Below, piece after piece: positions 46,717-56,406 of a stretch of DNA of 64,000 nucleotides (positions are counted from its first letter, which is position 1; every line of letters starts with the position of its first letter). Source of the stretch: Allohoeflea poritis (GTDB taxonomy: Bacteria > Pseudomonadota > Alphaproteobacteria > Rhizobiales > Rhizobiaceae); assembly GCF_027889715.1 (NCBI RefSeq), contig NZ_JAPJZH010000007.1, positions 213,446 to 277,445 on the forward strand, written 5' to 3'. Under the pieces are notes generated by a model. It did not search any database. It was not told where the DNA came from and saw only the letters and a program-made list of their open reading frames with translations. The translations under genes were made by a program, and so were the position numbers.

Positions 46717-48429
46717 ATGATTGAAATGCTTGACCGGCTGTTCGACGCGGCGCCGCTTCTGGCGCTGTTCATCACCATTTCTCTCGGTTATGTCGTAGGC
46801 AAATTGACCATCGGCCAGTTCGTCCTCGGTGGCATCGCCGGATCGCTGATCGTCGGCGTCATCATCGGCCAGTTGGGCATTCACATCGATACGGCGATGA
46901 AATCGGTATTCTTCGCCCTGTTCATCTACGCGGTCGGCTATCAGGGCGGCCCGCAATTCTTCCGCTCGCTCAACCGGCGCTCGCTCAACCAGCTTGTTTC
47001 GGCCTTCGTCATGTGCCTGGTCGGGCTGATCTGCGTGCTTGTCAGCGCCTGGACATTCGACCTCGACCGGGGCACGGCCGCCGGGCTGGCTGCCGGTGGC
47101 CTCACCCAATCGGCGATCATCGGAACGGCAGGCGATGCGATTGCCAAGCTGGGCGTCTCGGCGGAGCAGATCAAGATCATGCAGACCAATGTCGCCGTCG
47201 GCTATGCGGTCTGCTACATATTCGGCAATCTCGGGCCGATCATCATCGTGACATGGTTCCTGCCGATGCTCATGAAATGGGATGTGCGCCAGGAAGCGGT
47301 CAAGCTTGCCCGCGAAATGTCCGGCGGCAAGGCCCAGCTTGAACCGGGACAGTTCAACGCCATCCGCAAGGTCAACACGCGGCTCTACGAGGTCGCAACA
47401 GGCAGCAAGGCGGCCGGCAAGACAGCGCTCGCAATCGACCAGGACCTGTCCGACGCCGCCGTCGAATCCGTGTTGCGCAATGGCGAGGAACTGTCGGTCA
47501 CCGACGGCACGGTTGTACAGGCCGGCGACAAGATCGCCGTAACCGGCATGGTAGCGGTGATGAAGGACGTTTCAGGCTATTTCGGGCCGGAGGCCGACGC
47601 ACCGGACCAGTTCCAGCTTGTCGAAGAACAGCGGGAAATCATCGTCACCAAACCGCAGTTCATCGGCAAGACCATAGGCGAGCTGCACGAAGAGCTCAGC
47701 GTGCAGACGCGCCATGGCGTTTATCTCGTCTCCGCGCAGCGCATGGGCCGGAACCTTCCGAACCTGCACGGGCTGGAACTGCACAAGGGCGACGAGCTGC
47801 TCTTTACCGGCGCGCCCAAGGATCTCGACCGGGTCCAGAACCTGATCGGCTACAAGATCACCGCTGCCGCGGTGACCGATTTCGTGTTTTTCGGCATCGG
47901 CATGGCGCTCGGCATCCTGGTCGGCATGATCGAGTTCCGGATTGCCGGCATACCGGTGACCATCGGCACCGGCGGCGGCTGCCTCCTGTCCGGCCTGCTC
48001 TTCGGATGGCTGCGCAGCACCCATCCGCAATTCGCGGCGCTGCCGACGGGCGCGTCCAATTTCCTGCGCGATTTCGGGCTCGCCGTCTTTGTCGCCATTG
48101 TCGGCATCTCGGCCGGTCCGCAGGCGGTGACGACGATGCAGCAATACGGCCTGACGCTGTTCTTCCTCGGCGTCGGCGTGACGATCATCCCGCAGATCGT
48201 CGTCTTCTTCTTTTCCTATTATGTGCTGCGGATCCGCAACCCGATCGAGGCGCTGGCCTGTGTCGTCGGCGGCCGCAGCGCCAATCCGGGCTTTGCGGCG
48301 CTGCTCGCCAAGGCCGGGAACGCCACGCCGGTGGTCACCTTCACGGTCACCTATGCGGTCGCCAATGTCTTCCTGACGATCTGGGGACCCCTGATTGTCG
48401 GTATCATCACCAAGAACGCATCGCCCTAA
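46717..48429 (+). CDS. aspT: Aspartate:alanine exchanger (AAE family transporter)
   Basis: 570 residues from the ATG at 46717, with AGGGGAG 6 nt upstream. Two hydrophobic halves (about 1-180 and 395-570) flank a soluble section containing TrkA-C/RCK-C-like modules (EVATGSKAAGKTALAIDQDL, IIVTKPQFIGKTIGELHEEL). The repeated GGLTQSAIIGTAGDA and GGRSANPGFAALLAKAG loops are family marks. AspT swaps external aspartate for internal alanine, moving net charge. The next gene, 17 bp on, is aspartate decarboxylase, matching the known pair. Confidence 0.92.
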   Translation: MIEMLDRLFDAAPLLALFITISLGYVVGKLTIGQFVLGGIAGSLIVGVIIGQLGIHIDTAMKSVFFALFIYAVGYQGGPQFFRSLNRRSLNQLVSAFVMCLVGLICVLVSAWTFDLDRGTAAGLAAGGLTQSAIIGTAGDAIAKLGVSAEQIKIMQTNVAVGYAVCYIFGNLGPIIIVTWFLPMLMKWDVRQEAVKLAREMSGGKAQLEPGQFNAIRKVNTRLYEVATGSKAAGKTALAIDQDLSDAAVESVLRNGEELSVTDGTVVQAGDKIAVTGMVAVMKDVSGYFGPEADAPDQFQLVEEQREIIVTKPQFIGKTIGELHEELSVQTRHGVYLVSAQRMGRNLPNLHGLELHKGDELLFTGAPKDLDRVQNLIGYKITAAAVTDFVFFGIGMALGILVGMIEFRIAGIPVTIGTGGGCLLSGLLFGWLRSTHPQFAALPTGASNFLRDFGLAVFVAIVGISAGPQAVTTMQQYGLTLFFLGVGVTIIPQIVVFFFSYYVLRIRNPIEALACVVGGRSANPGFAALLAKAGNATPVVTFTVTYAVANVFLTIWGPLIVGIITKNASP

Positions 48430-48446
48430 CACCAGACGAGGTCAAA

Positions 48447-50042
48447 ATGCAGGACGAAGATTTCAGCGAATTCGCCGATCTCAGCCCTTTCGAACTGAAG
48501 GACAAGCTGATTGCCGTCGCCAGGACCGAATCCCAGAAGGTCATGCTCAATGCCGGGCGCGGCAATCCGAATTTCCTGGCGACCCAGCCGCGCCGTGCCT
48601 TCCTCAGGCTCGGCGAGTTCGCCGTCCTGGAGGCGGAGCGCTCCTATTCCTATCTCAACAGCGGTTTCGGCGGCCTGCCCGAGAAGGACGGCATGATCGA
48701 GCGGTTCGAGGCCTATGCCGGCCGTTTCCCGGACGATCCCGGAATCACCTTCCTGCGCGCCGCGATCTCTTTCGTGCGCGACCAGCTGGAGCTGGAGCGC
48801 GAGGATTTCATCTTAGAGATGGTGCAGGCCTTTCTCGGCTGCGTTTATCCGGTGCCGCCGCGCATGCTGGAGCATGCCGAAGAAATCGTCAGCGCATACA
48901 TCGCGCAGGAGATGTTCGGCAAAGCCCCGAAATCCGGCCCCTACAAGCTTTTCGCCACCGAGGGCGGCACCGCCGCCATGACCTACATCTTCCAGACGCT
49001 GAAGAATAACGGCCTGATTGCGCCGGGCGACAAGGTGGCACTCGGAACGCCGATCTTCTCGCCCTATCTGGAAATCCCGCCGCTTCCGGAATATGCGATG
49101 GATGTCGTCGATATCCGCATGGACGAGGACAATGACTGGCAGTTTCCGCAGGAAGAAATCGCCAAGCTCGAAGACCCGGCGATCAAGGTGTTTTGCCTCG
49201 TCAATCCGAGCAACCCGCCGTCCTACAAACTGTCCGACGCCTGCCTCAAACAGCTTTCGGATCTCATCAACACGAAGCGCCGCGACCTGATCGTCGTGAC
49301 CGACGATGTCTATGGCACTTTCGCGGATGATTTCGTGTCGCTGTTCGCCACCTGCCCCTACAACACGCTGTGCGTCTATTCCTTCTCGAAATATTTCGGC
49401 GCCACCGGCTGGCGCCTCGGTGTCATTGCCCTGCATGAGGACAATGTGCTCGACCAGGCGCTTGCGGACCTGCCGAAACCGGTCAAGGCGGGCCTCGACC
49501 AGCGCTATTCGTCGCTGACCACCGACGTGGCGGGCCTGCGCTTCATCGACCGGCTCGTCGCCGACAGCCGCGCGGTTGCGCTCAATCACACGGCGGGGCT
49601 TTCAACGCCCCAGCAGTTGCAGATGACGCTGCTGGCACTCAACGGGCTGATGGATCTCGACGGTACCTACAAGGCGGCGGCGAAACACCTGATCCGCCAC
49701 CGCTACCGCACGCTGTGCCAGGAGATGGGCATCGAGCCGCGCATCGGGCCCAACGGCGTCAACTATTACACGCTGATCGACCTGCAGCAGCTCGGCGAGG
49801 AACTCTACGGCAAGCCGTTCGCGAAATGGTTCGCCAGCGGCGACCGCGGCACCGACTTCCTGTTCCGCCTGGCGCGCGAGACCGGGGTGGTTCTTCTGCC
49901 CGGCAAAGGTTTCGAGGTCGTCGATTCATCGGCGCGCGTCTCGCTCGCCAACCTGACCGAGGCCGAATATGCCGATATCGGCGCCTTCACCCGGCGTGTG
50001 CTCGACGAGCTTTACCAGGAGTTCAAGTCGGGCAAAAAATAG
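48447..50042 (+). CDS. aspD: L-aspartate 4-decarboxylase (AspD)
   Basis: 531 residues, the expected AspD length. The PLP lysine is Lys315 in SFSKYFGATGWRLG. Other fold-type I residues are in EGGTAAMTYIFQTL, LVNPSNPPSYK and VTDDVYGTF. It turns aspartate into alanine and CO2, consuming a cytoplasmic proton. Coupled to AspT, this creates a proton motive force, as shown for Tetragenococcus. The two genes are co-directional and 17 bp apart. Confidence 0.95.
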   Translation: MQDEDFSEFADLSPFELKDKLIAVARTESQKVMLNAGRGNPNFLATQPRRAFLRLGEFAVLEAERSYSYLNSGFGGLPEKDGMIERFEAYAGRFPDDPGITFLRAAISFVRDQLELEREDFILEMVQAFLGCVYPVPPRMLEHAEEIVSAYIAQEMFGKAPKSGPYKLFATEGGTAAMTYIFQTLKNNGLIAPGDKVALGTPIFSPYLEIPPLPEYAMDVVDIRMDEDNDWQFPQEEIAKLEDPAIKVFCLVNPSNPPSYKLSDACLKQLSDLINTKRRDLIVVTDDVYGTFADDFVSLFATCPYNTLCVYSFSKYFGATGWRLGVIALHEDNVLDQALADLPKPVKAGLDQRYSSLTTDVAGLRFIDRLVADSRAVALNHTAGLSTPQQLQMTLLALNGLMDLDGTYKAAAKHLIRHRYRTLCQEMGIEPRIGPNGVNYYTLIDLQQLGEELYGKPFAKWFASGDRGTDFLFRLARETGVVLLPGKGFEVVDSSARVSLANLTEAEYADIGAFTRRVLDELYQEFKSGKK

Positions 50043-50045
50043 ACC

Positions 50046-51683
50046 TCAGGCCGCATTGCGCCGGCAGAAACAGGAGGCACGCACCGGAACCTCGGCACGG
50101 GCCTGCGCTTTGTCGAGCTGCAGCTTGACATGCAACCGCTCGACCTCCTCGCCGCGGCGCGCCAGGCATTCATGCAGGCCGTGCAGGCTCCAGACATTGC
50201 CGGGGTGCTGACAGGCGCGGGCAAGCGTCGAATCGAGCCCGAGATCAGCGCGGTAGACCGCCTCCGCCTCCTCGAACCGCTCCTGTTCCAGAAGCAGCGC
50301 GCCGAGCGCGTGACGCGTCGGCTGCATCCAGCCCCATGGCTCGTCATAGGGCAGCGTATCGTCCAGTTCGACGGATTTGCGCAGGTGATCGAAGGCCGTA
50401 TCGATGTTGCCTTTCCTGTATTCCAACTCGCCGAGCATCATCTGCTCGCCGACTTTCAGGATATCGACACAGGTGTTGTTGAACACCATGCGGCTTTCCG
50501 GCACCCGGTCGCGCGCCTCGAAGAACAGGTCGCGCTCGGAATCCGCGGCGCTGAGCTGGTCGGTGTTGGACAGCGCGACCGTGCGCGCATAGCGCAGCAT
50601 TGCCGTCGTCACGCTGTAGAGTTCGCCGTCTTCGGGCATCGGCTGCGCCAGGATCGCGTCCCACAGCCCGAAGCGCACCAGAACGTGCTGCTTCATGGGA
50701 ACGAAACCCTCGAACCAGTCGGCAAGCGGACGGACCACCGGCTCCGGCAGGTTCTCAATCAGCTCGTCGGCTGTCGCGAGCGCCGTGTTCGCCTGGCCGA
50801 GGAACATCGCCCCGTAAATCTTGAAATGAAGATTGTGGCAGCGATAGAGCGTGTAGAAGTTCTCCGGCCCCGCCTCCTGCACATACATGTGGTCGGCCTC
50901 GATGGCCTTTGAATTGCGCGCCACGACATTCTCATAGTCGCCGCACAGAACATCGATATGCGTCGGCATGTGAATGAGATGGCCGGCATCGGGTACCAGC
51001 GTCGCCAGTCGGTCGCCCTGGCGCAGCGCCCTTTCCGGATGCGGCGACATCTCCATAAGGTGGATGTACATGTGAAGCAGGCCGGGATGGTCCCAGGCGC
51101 CCTCGATCGTGTCGAACGCATTTTCCAGAACGCGTATCGCCTCCGTCGTGTCGGCACCCTTGGCCGGCGCACCGGTCGCAAGGTCCCAGAGCTGCCAGGG
51201 CGTGCGGTTCATGATCGCCTCGGCGAACAGGGCCGACAGGTCGAGATCGCCGGGAAACGAGCCGTGAACCAGGCGCATCTCATGGGCATAGGCATCGTTG
51301 AAGGGCGAAAAATCCTCGACGTCGCCGGTTTCGGGATAACGGGCGCTCAAGGCCTTGATCAGGGCCCGTTCCGCCGGCTGCGCCTGCGGCGCGAACTCGG
51401 CGGCCGCGGCCAGCGCCGATTGCGCGGTGGCGATCGCTTCCGGTTTTTCCTCCGGCTCGAACGCCTCCCAGGGTTTGTTGTAATTCGGGCCGATGGCATA
51501 GGCGATGCCCCAATGGGCCATGGCACAGCCCGGATCATGTTCCAGCGCCCTTTTAAAACAGGCGATGGCCTCTTCGTGGTTATAGGCATAAGTCCATATG
51601 AGACCGCGGTTGAACCAGCGCTGCGCATCCTTCGACGCGGTCGTGATACCGCGGCGATAGGTTCCAAGATCGAAGTAATCCAT
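50046..51683 (-). CDS. TPR-repeat protein of the TTC38 type
   Basis: 545 residues from the ATG at 51683, which has GGAGGGG 3 nt upstream. The sequence DAQRWFNRGLIWTYAYNHEEAIACFKRALEHDPG, GLLHMYIHLMEMSPHPERAL and LVPDAGHLIHMPTHIDV resembles tetratricopeptide repeat protein 38, a conserved helical protein of unknown biochemical role. No signal peptide or catalytic motif is obvious. The stop lies 3 nt from the aspD stop on the other strand. Confidence 0.85.
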   Translation of the reverse strand: MDYFDLGTYRRGITTASKDAQRWFNRGLIWTYAYNHEEAIACFKRALEHDPGCAMAHWGIAYAIGPNYNKPWEAFEPEEKPEAIATAQSALAAAAEFAPQAQPAERALIKALSARYPETGDVEDFSPFNDAYAHEMRLVHGSFPGDLDLSALFAEAIMNRTPWQLWDLATGAPAKGADTTEAIRVLENAFDTIEGAWDHPGLLHMYIHLMEMSPHPERALRQGDRLATLVPDAGHLIHMPTHIDVLCGDYENVVARNSKAIEADHMYVQEAGPENFYTLYRCHNLHFKIYGAMFLGQANTALATADELIENLPEPVVRPLADWFEGFVPMKQHVLVRFGLWDAILAQPMPEDGELYSVTTAMLRYARTVALSNTDQLSAADSERDLFFEARDRVPESRMVFNNTCVDILKVGEQMMLGELEYRKGNIDTAFDHLRKSVELDDTLPYDEPWGWMQPTRHALGALLLEQERFEEAEAVYRADLGLDSTLARACQHPGNVWSLHGLHECLARRGEEVERLHVKLQLDKAQARAEVPVRASCFCRRNAA

Positions 51684-51804
51684 GACCCCTCCGGAAAATT
51701 CGCTACACCGCATCGGGGCAAGAGTAACACGGGCGCGGCAATGTGTAATTTCAAATTACTTTAAGGCAATGCCATCAAATGCATCAATCTAATCGCAACT
51801 CGCT

Positions 51805-52137
51805 CTAGCGAATACCGACGCGCACAAGTACTTCCGCAGGTATGGCGTAGCGTTTTACAAGCTGAGCCTGGGAGGACAGGCCGGCCATGTCATATTGCAC
51901 AAACAGTGCCCAGGCCCGGTCGGCCGCTTTCTGGACCAGCTCCAGCCGGCGCTGGTCGGTATCAGCGTCAGACTGTTGCGCATCATGTTCCTTCAGATCG
52001 GCAAGCGCCTTTTCCATGCCCCGGCCGGCCCGGCCGATGGCAGACGCCATCTCGGAAAGGATTTCGCCATCCAGAATGCCGGCGCCGGTCTCCGGCCCGC
52101 GTCGTTTACGGTAGAATATCGGTGCCTTGACGGCCAT
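51805..52137 (-). CDS. Conserved hypothetical helical protein
   Basis: 110 residues. The sequence is mostly helical and charged (EMASAIGRAGRGMEKALADLKEH), ending AWALFVQYDMAGLSSQAQLVKRYAIPAEVLVRVGIR, which recalls a small Rhizobiales family (possibly DUF6665, from memory). The start has a weak ribosome site. No function can be proposed. The gap to the next gene on the right (52138-52228) holds nothing recognisable. Confidence 0.6.
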   Translation of the reverse strand: MAVKAPIFYRKRRGPETGAGILDGEILSEMASAIGRAGRGMEKALADLKEHDAQQSDADTDQRRLELVQKAADRAWALFVQYDMAGLSSQAQLVKRYAIPAEVLVRVGIR

Positions 52138-52228
52138 GCATCGTCATCCCGAACGCCGAACACCCGCCGCTTCGGCCGGTAGCCAGCAGGCAGTTTGGAG
52201 AATTATGTGTCGCTGGAGCGGCCGGTTG

Positions 52229-53248
52229 TCAAACCGCGATCTGAAACAGCCAGCCGGACAGGAGCGCGCCAATGACCGCGAGGCCCAAAAACAGCAGGAA
52301 GGGTTTTACTTTCAGGACCGGGAAAATCGCCATGGCGCCCCAGATGCTGACGGCGCTGCCGGATACGAGGAAGGCCATCGCGGCGCCCGGCGCCATCCCG
52401 TGTTCGATGAGGGCGCGTGTCAGGGGCAAAGCCGCATAGCCGTCCACATAGGCCGGCGCGCCGACAAAGACCGCCAGCGGAACCGCCCACCAGTTCTGCT
52501 CGCCGACATAGGCGGACAATGCCTCGGGTTGCAAAAGCCCGTTGAGACCATATTCCGCGGCAAATGCCGGTATGAGACAGATCAGAACCAGCCTTGTGAT
52601 CGACAGGCACTCCCGCCCGAAGCGCCGACGCCGCGCCGCATCGGCCCAGACCGCCCAGTCAAAGCCATCATCATTGCTGCATCCCGCGCCGAGCTGACCG
52701 ACGAAGGCATTGTTGCGCAACGGGTGCATGATCCATGGGCGCCGCGCGAGGAGCCATGTCGCGGATCCGCCGAGGATGCCCAGTCCGAAGGCTGCCACGG
52801 TCTTGCCGATCGCAAAGCTCACGCCCAGCGTTGCAGCGGTCGCTGCCAGCATGGCGGGATCCGTCACCGGCGATGACAGCCAGAACGCCATGACCGGTGC
52901 CAGCGGCACACCGGCGGCAAGCAGGCCCGCCATCAGCGGCAGCACCGTAACGCCACAGACCGGTGTTACCGCTCCGATCGCCGAGGCGGCGAAGATGGCC
53001 GGCAGCATGCGCCGGCCGAAGAGGCCGGCAACCCGGTCCCCGGCACCGCTCGCCGTAACCCAGGCCGCAATCACAATGCCCGGCACGATGAGCGGGGCCA
53101 CGTCGATCAGGCTTTCGGCAACGAACCGACCGGTATTCAGGGCGGCAACCGGCCAGAAAAGCGCCGCCGCGGCAAGCGCCACGGCGGCCAGTGCCAGGAA
53201 CACGTTCCGGGAGACATTGGGTCTGTGTCCAGTGGCCAAGTCCGACAT
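52229..53248 (-). CDS. YraQ/UPF0718-type permease
   Basis: 339 residues with about eight to nine membrane helices. The motifs TPVCGVTVLPLMAGLLAAGVP and SSPVTDPAMLAATAATLG are typical of the DUF318/YraQ family, which includes the organoarsenical exporter ArsP. A second repeat in the C-terminal half contains AYVDGYAALPLTRALIEHG. The substrate is unknown. It is divergent from a LysR regulator, with 92 bp between starts, and is the regulator's likely target. Confidence 0.88.
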   Translation of the reverse strand: MSDLATGHRPNVSRNVFLALAAVALAAAALFWPVAALNTGRFVAESLIDVAPLIVPGIVIAAWVTASGAGDRVAGLFGRRMLPAIFAASAIGAVTPVCGVTVLPLMAGLLAAGVPLAPVMAFWLSSPVTDPAMLAATAATLGVSFAIGKTVAAFGLGILGGSATWLLARRPWIMHPLRNNAFVGQLGAGCSNDDGFDWAVWADAARRRRFGRECLSITRLVLICLIPAFAAEYGLNGLLQPEALSAYVGEQNWWAVPLAVFVGAPAYVDGYAALPLTRALIEHGMAPGAAMAFLVSGSAVSIWGAMAIFPVLKVKPFLLFLGLAVIGALLSGWLFQIAV

Positions 53249-53340
53249 TTCGATCTCCGATTGTCCGGTTCGATTATGGCGACTGGTCAGGGTTTTGAAA
53301 AACGAATATATTGAACATCAGCTATTGAAGATTTTGATAG

Positions 53341-54183
53341 ATGCAAGCACTCGACACCGACCTTCTGCGCACATTCCTGGCGATCGCCGACGCCGGCAGT
53401 TTTGTCGGCGGCGCGGCGCGCATCTATCGCTCGCAATCCGCCGCCAGCATACAGATCCGCAAACTCGAGGACCTGATCGGCGCGCCGGTTTTCGAACGGC
53501 ACGGGCGCGGCATCCGCCTGACGCCCGTCGGCGAGACGCTTGAGCCGGCGGCACGGCAGGCCGTGCGGCTGCTTGACGGGACTCTTGCCCAATTGCGGGA
53601 CGACGGCCTGAAGGGCAGCTTGCGGATCGGTATCCCGGACGATCACAGCCGGGATGTGCTGTCCCGGATCATCGCGGACTTTTCCCAGCGCCATCCAAAT
53701 GTGGAATTATCGGTTCATTGCGCGCTTTCAGCCGGCTTTTCGAAGTCCCTGGCGACAGGGGCCCTCGACATCGCGGTGCATGAGGTCGCAACGGTTCTTC
53801 CGGAAATGACGCTCCTGCGAGAAGAGAAGCTTCAATGGGCGGCCTCAAGCGCGCTCCAGCCCGATCCGGGCGATCCACTGCCCATCGCGCTCTACGACCG
53901 AGACTGCTGGTGGCGGGATGCCGCGCTGCGGTCGCTCGAAATCGCCGGCCGCGCATACAGAATTGTCTATTCAAGCGAAAGCACGACGGGCATCGTGGCC
54001 GCCCTGGAGGCCGGCATTGCAGCCGGCGTCGTCGGCGCATCGGCAATGGGCGCACGGCTGGAGCCCGTCACGGGCCTCGGCGTCATTCCGCCCTCGAATC
54101 TGGTGATCGAATATGGCCGCGTCGCCGACATGGACATCTGCCGCGCCATGACGGCAGTCATCCAGAACGCCTTTGCCGCCTGA
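53341..54183 (+). CDS. LysR-family transcriptional regulator
   Basis: 280 residues. The N-terminal winged helix is LDTDLLRTFLAIADAGSFVGGAARIYRSQSAASIQIRKLE, followed by the periplasmic-binding-like effector domain (LRIGIPDDHSRDVLSRIIADF). The effector domain is slightly short. The shared 92-bp gap with the YraQ-type permease fits divergent regulation. The effector is unknown. Confidence 0.93.
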   Translation: MQALDTDLLRTFLAIADAGSFVGGAARIYRSQSAASIQIRKLEDLIGAPVFERHGRGIRLTPVGETLEPAARQAVRLLDGTLAQLRDDGLKGSLRIGIPDDHSRDVLSRIIADFSQRHPNVELSVHCALSAGFSKSLATGALDIAVHEVATVLPEMTLLREEKLQWAASSALQPDPGDPLPIALYDRDCWWRDAALRSLEIAGRAYRIVYSSESTTGIVAALEAGIAAGVVGASAMGARLEPVTGLGVIPPSNLVIEYGRVADMDICRAMTAVIQNAFAA

Positions 54184-54191
54184 CGGCGGGC

Positions 54192-54494
54192 TAGAGCGTG
54201 CCTGGCTTAGATTGAAGCATTTGATGGTGGAAAATCGGTCCAGTCGGCTAGGCGCGTCGCGCAGCGCGATGCAACGCATCGGGCAAGCGGCGCAACGACG
54301 TCCGATGGACCGATTTTCCCCACCCTGGCAAGGCCTATCGTGTTGAAATTCAGAGATGATCGGGCCGGGCGATTTTGACCCCTGGCGTCGTTGGCCCGCG
54401 CTTGTGGTGGGTTTGCACCACGGCGCGCAATCCGCCTAGCCAGAGACCAAAATCGCCGCGGTCAAATGTTTCAATCTAAGCCAGACACGCTCTA
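54192..54494. mobile_element. MITE-like element with about 33-bp terminal inverted repeats
   Basis: Bases 54192-54224 and 54462-54494 are inverted copies with two mismatches (TAGAGCGTG, then CTGGCTTAGATTGAA, then CATTTGA). The element begins and ends with TA, as expected for TA-targeting (IS630/Tc1-mariner-like) elements. Inside, a 14-bp inverted repeat (54229-54242 with 54306-54319) and GTGGTG/CACCAC make it highly foldable. No protein is encoded. It fills the 375-bp gap between the LysR gene and the rpsA terminator. Confidence 0.75.
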
Positions 54495-54508
54495 ATTCCA
54501 GTGACAAG

Positions 54509-54534
54509 AAAACCCGCGGCGTTTCCGCCGCGGG
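54509..54534 (-). terminator. rpsA intrinsic terminator
   Basis: Read on the minus strand: an 8-bp stem CCCGCGGC/GCCGCGGG (54513-54520 with 54527-54534) with a 6-nt loop, followed directly by TTTTCTTG. It begins 25 nt after the rpsA stop. Confidence 0.8.
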
Positions 54535-54558
54535 CCATTATCTGTAAGACAGACCGGC

Positions 54559-56265
54559 TTACTTTTCGTCGCCGTTCTGCTTTTTCAGGGCCGCGCCCAG
54601 GATGTCGCCGAGCGATGCACCGCTGTCGGACGATCCGAACTGCGCAACGGCTTCCTTTTCTTCGGCAATTTCCAGCGCCTTGATCGACAGGCTGATCTTG
54701 CGGTCCTTCTTGGAGAAGTTGGTGACCCGCGCATCGATGGTCTGGCCGACCGAGAATCGCTCGGGGCGCTGCTCGTCGCGGTCGCGCGACAGGTCGGAGC
54801 GGCGGATGAAGGCAGAGACATCGGGGTGGTCCACCAGCTTGACCTCGATGCCGCCATCGGTGATGCCGGTGACTTCGGCGGAAACGACGGCGTTCTTGCG
54901 CAGCTCGCCCGAAGCGGCGGCTTCGCCGAGCGCGTCCTTGCCAAGCTGCTTGATGCCGAGCGAGATACGCTCCTTTTCGACATCAACATCCAGAACGACG
55001 GCTTTGACCATATCGCCCTTGTTGAACTCCTCGATGACCTGCTCGCCGGGACGGTTCCAGTCGAGATCCGACAGGTGGACCATGCCGTCGACATCGCCTT
55101 CCAGGCCAATGAACAGGCCGAACTCGGTCTTGTTCTTGACTTCGCCTTCGACCTCGGTGCCGACAGCGTGGCTCTGTGCGAAGACTTCCCACGGATTGTC
55201 GAGCGTCTGCTTGAGGCCAAGCGAGATTCGGCGCTTGCTCGGATCGACTTCCAGGACGACGACTTCGACTTCCTGGCTGGTCGACAGGATCTTGCCCGGA
55301 TGAACGTTCTTCTTGGTCCAGGACATTTCCGAGATGTGGATCAGGCCTTCGATGCCCGGCTCCAGCTCGACGAACGCACCGTAGTCGGTGATGTTCGTGA
55401 CCGTGCCCTTGATCTTCTTGCCTTCCGGATATTTCACGCCGATGCCGTCCCACGGATCGGCTTCGAGCTGCTTCATGCCGAGCGAGATGCGGTGGGTTTC
55501 CTGGTTGATGCGGATGATCTGGACCTTGACGGTCTGGCCGATCGACAGGATCTCGGTCGGGTGGTTGACGCGGCGCCATGCCATGTCGGTGACGTGCAAA
55601 AGGCCGTCGATGCCGCCGAGGTCGACGAACGCACCGTAGTCGGTGATGTTCTTGACGACGCCCTCGACCACCTGACCTTCTTCGAGGTTCTGGACGATCT
55701 CGGAACGCTGTTCGGCGCGGCTTTCCTCAAGCACGGTGCGGCGCGAGACGACAATATTGCCGCGGCGCTTGTCCATCTTGAGGATTTCGAAGGGCTGCGG
55801 ATTGTGCATCAGCGGGGTGACATCGCGGATCGGGCGGATATCGACCTGCGAGCGCGGCAGGAAGGCCACTGCACCGTCGAGATCGACGGTGAAGCCGCCC
55901 TTGACCTGGTTGAAGATGATGCCTTCGACGCGCTCATTGGCCTCGAACTTGGCTTCGAGGCGGACCCAGCTTTCCTCGCGGCGCGCTTTTTCGCGCGAAA
56001 GGACCGCTTCGCCGAGAGCGTTCTCGATGCGCTCGACATAGACCTCGACCTCGTCGCCCGGCTTCAGCGAGCCGTCCTTCGACTTGGCGCCGAATTCCTT
56101 CAGCGGCACGCGGCCTTCGACCTTCAGGCCGACATCGACAATGGCGACGTCCTTTTCAATGGCCGTGATGATGCCCTTGGCGACATAGCCTTCGGCGAGA
56201 TCCTGGGTGGCAAAAGATTCCTCGAGGAGGGACGCAAAGTCCTCCGTAGACGTTTGTGCAGACAT
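54559..56265 (-). CDS. rpsA: 30S ribosomal protein S1
   Basis: 568 residues from the ATG at 56265, with CAGGAG 5 nt upstream. Six S1 (OB-fold) repeats are present, for example KGTVTNITDYGAFVELEPGIEGLIHISEMSW. S1 brings mRNA to the small subunit. The order aroA-cmk-rpsA on one strand is conserved in Rhizobiales. Confidence 0.97.
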   Translation of the reverse strand: MSAQTSTEDFASLLEESFATQDLAEGYVAKGIITAIEKDVAIVDVGLKVEGRVPLKEFGAKSKDGSLKPGDEVEVYVERIENALGEAVLSREKARREESWVRLEAKFEANERVEGIIFNQVKGGFTVDLDGAVAFLPRSQVDIRPIRDVTPLMHNPQPFEILKMDKRRGNIVVSRRTVLEESRAEQRSEIVQNLEEGQVVEGVVKNITDYGAFVDLGGIDGLLHVTDMAWRRVNHPTEILSIGQTVKVQIIRINQETHRISLGMKQLEADPWDGIGVKYPEGKKIKGTVTNITDYGAFVELEPGIEGLIHISEMSWTKKNVHPGKILSTSQEVEVVVLEVDPSKRRISLGLKQTLDNPWEVFAQSHAVGTEVEGEVKNKTEFGLFIGLEGDVDGMVHLSDLDWNRPGEQVIEEFNKGDMVKAVVLDVDVEKERISLGIKQLGKDALGEAAASGELRKNAVVSAEVTGITDGGIEVKLVDHPDVSAFIRRSDLSRDRDEQRPERFSVGQTIDARVTNFSKKDRKISLSIKALEIAEEKEAVAQFGSSDSGASLGDILGAALKKQNGDEK

Positions 56266-56406
56266 ATATACTCCTGAACGGTCCGGACCGGAGTGCCTCG
56301 ACGGCCGGACTGGATGCGCCGACGGTTGGTGTTGCAATCACTTGTGATGCTGGCCGGCAATCCTTTCGACTGCCCGTTCGGCGCGAGGCCGCATCAAAAG
56401 CGGTGG

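Noticed and set aside
46478..46720. Short cysteine-containing frame upstream of YcaO considered as a RiPP precursor
   Set aside because: It starts at TTG without a ribosome site, is on the opposite strand and overlaps the aspT leader; the VSGAR protein is a better candidate.
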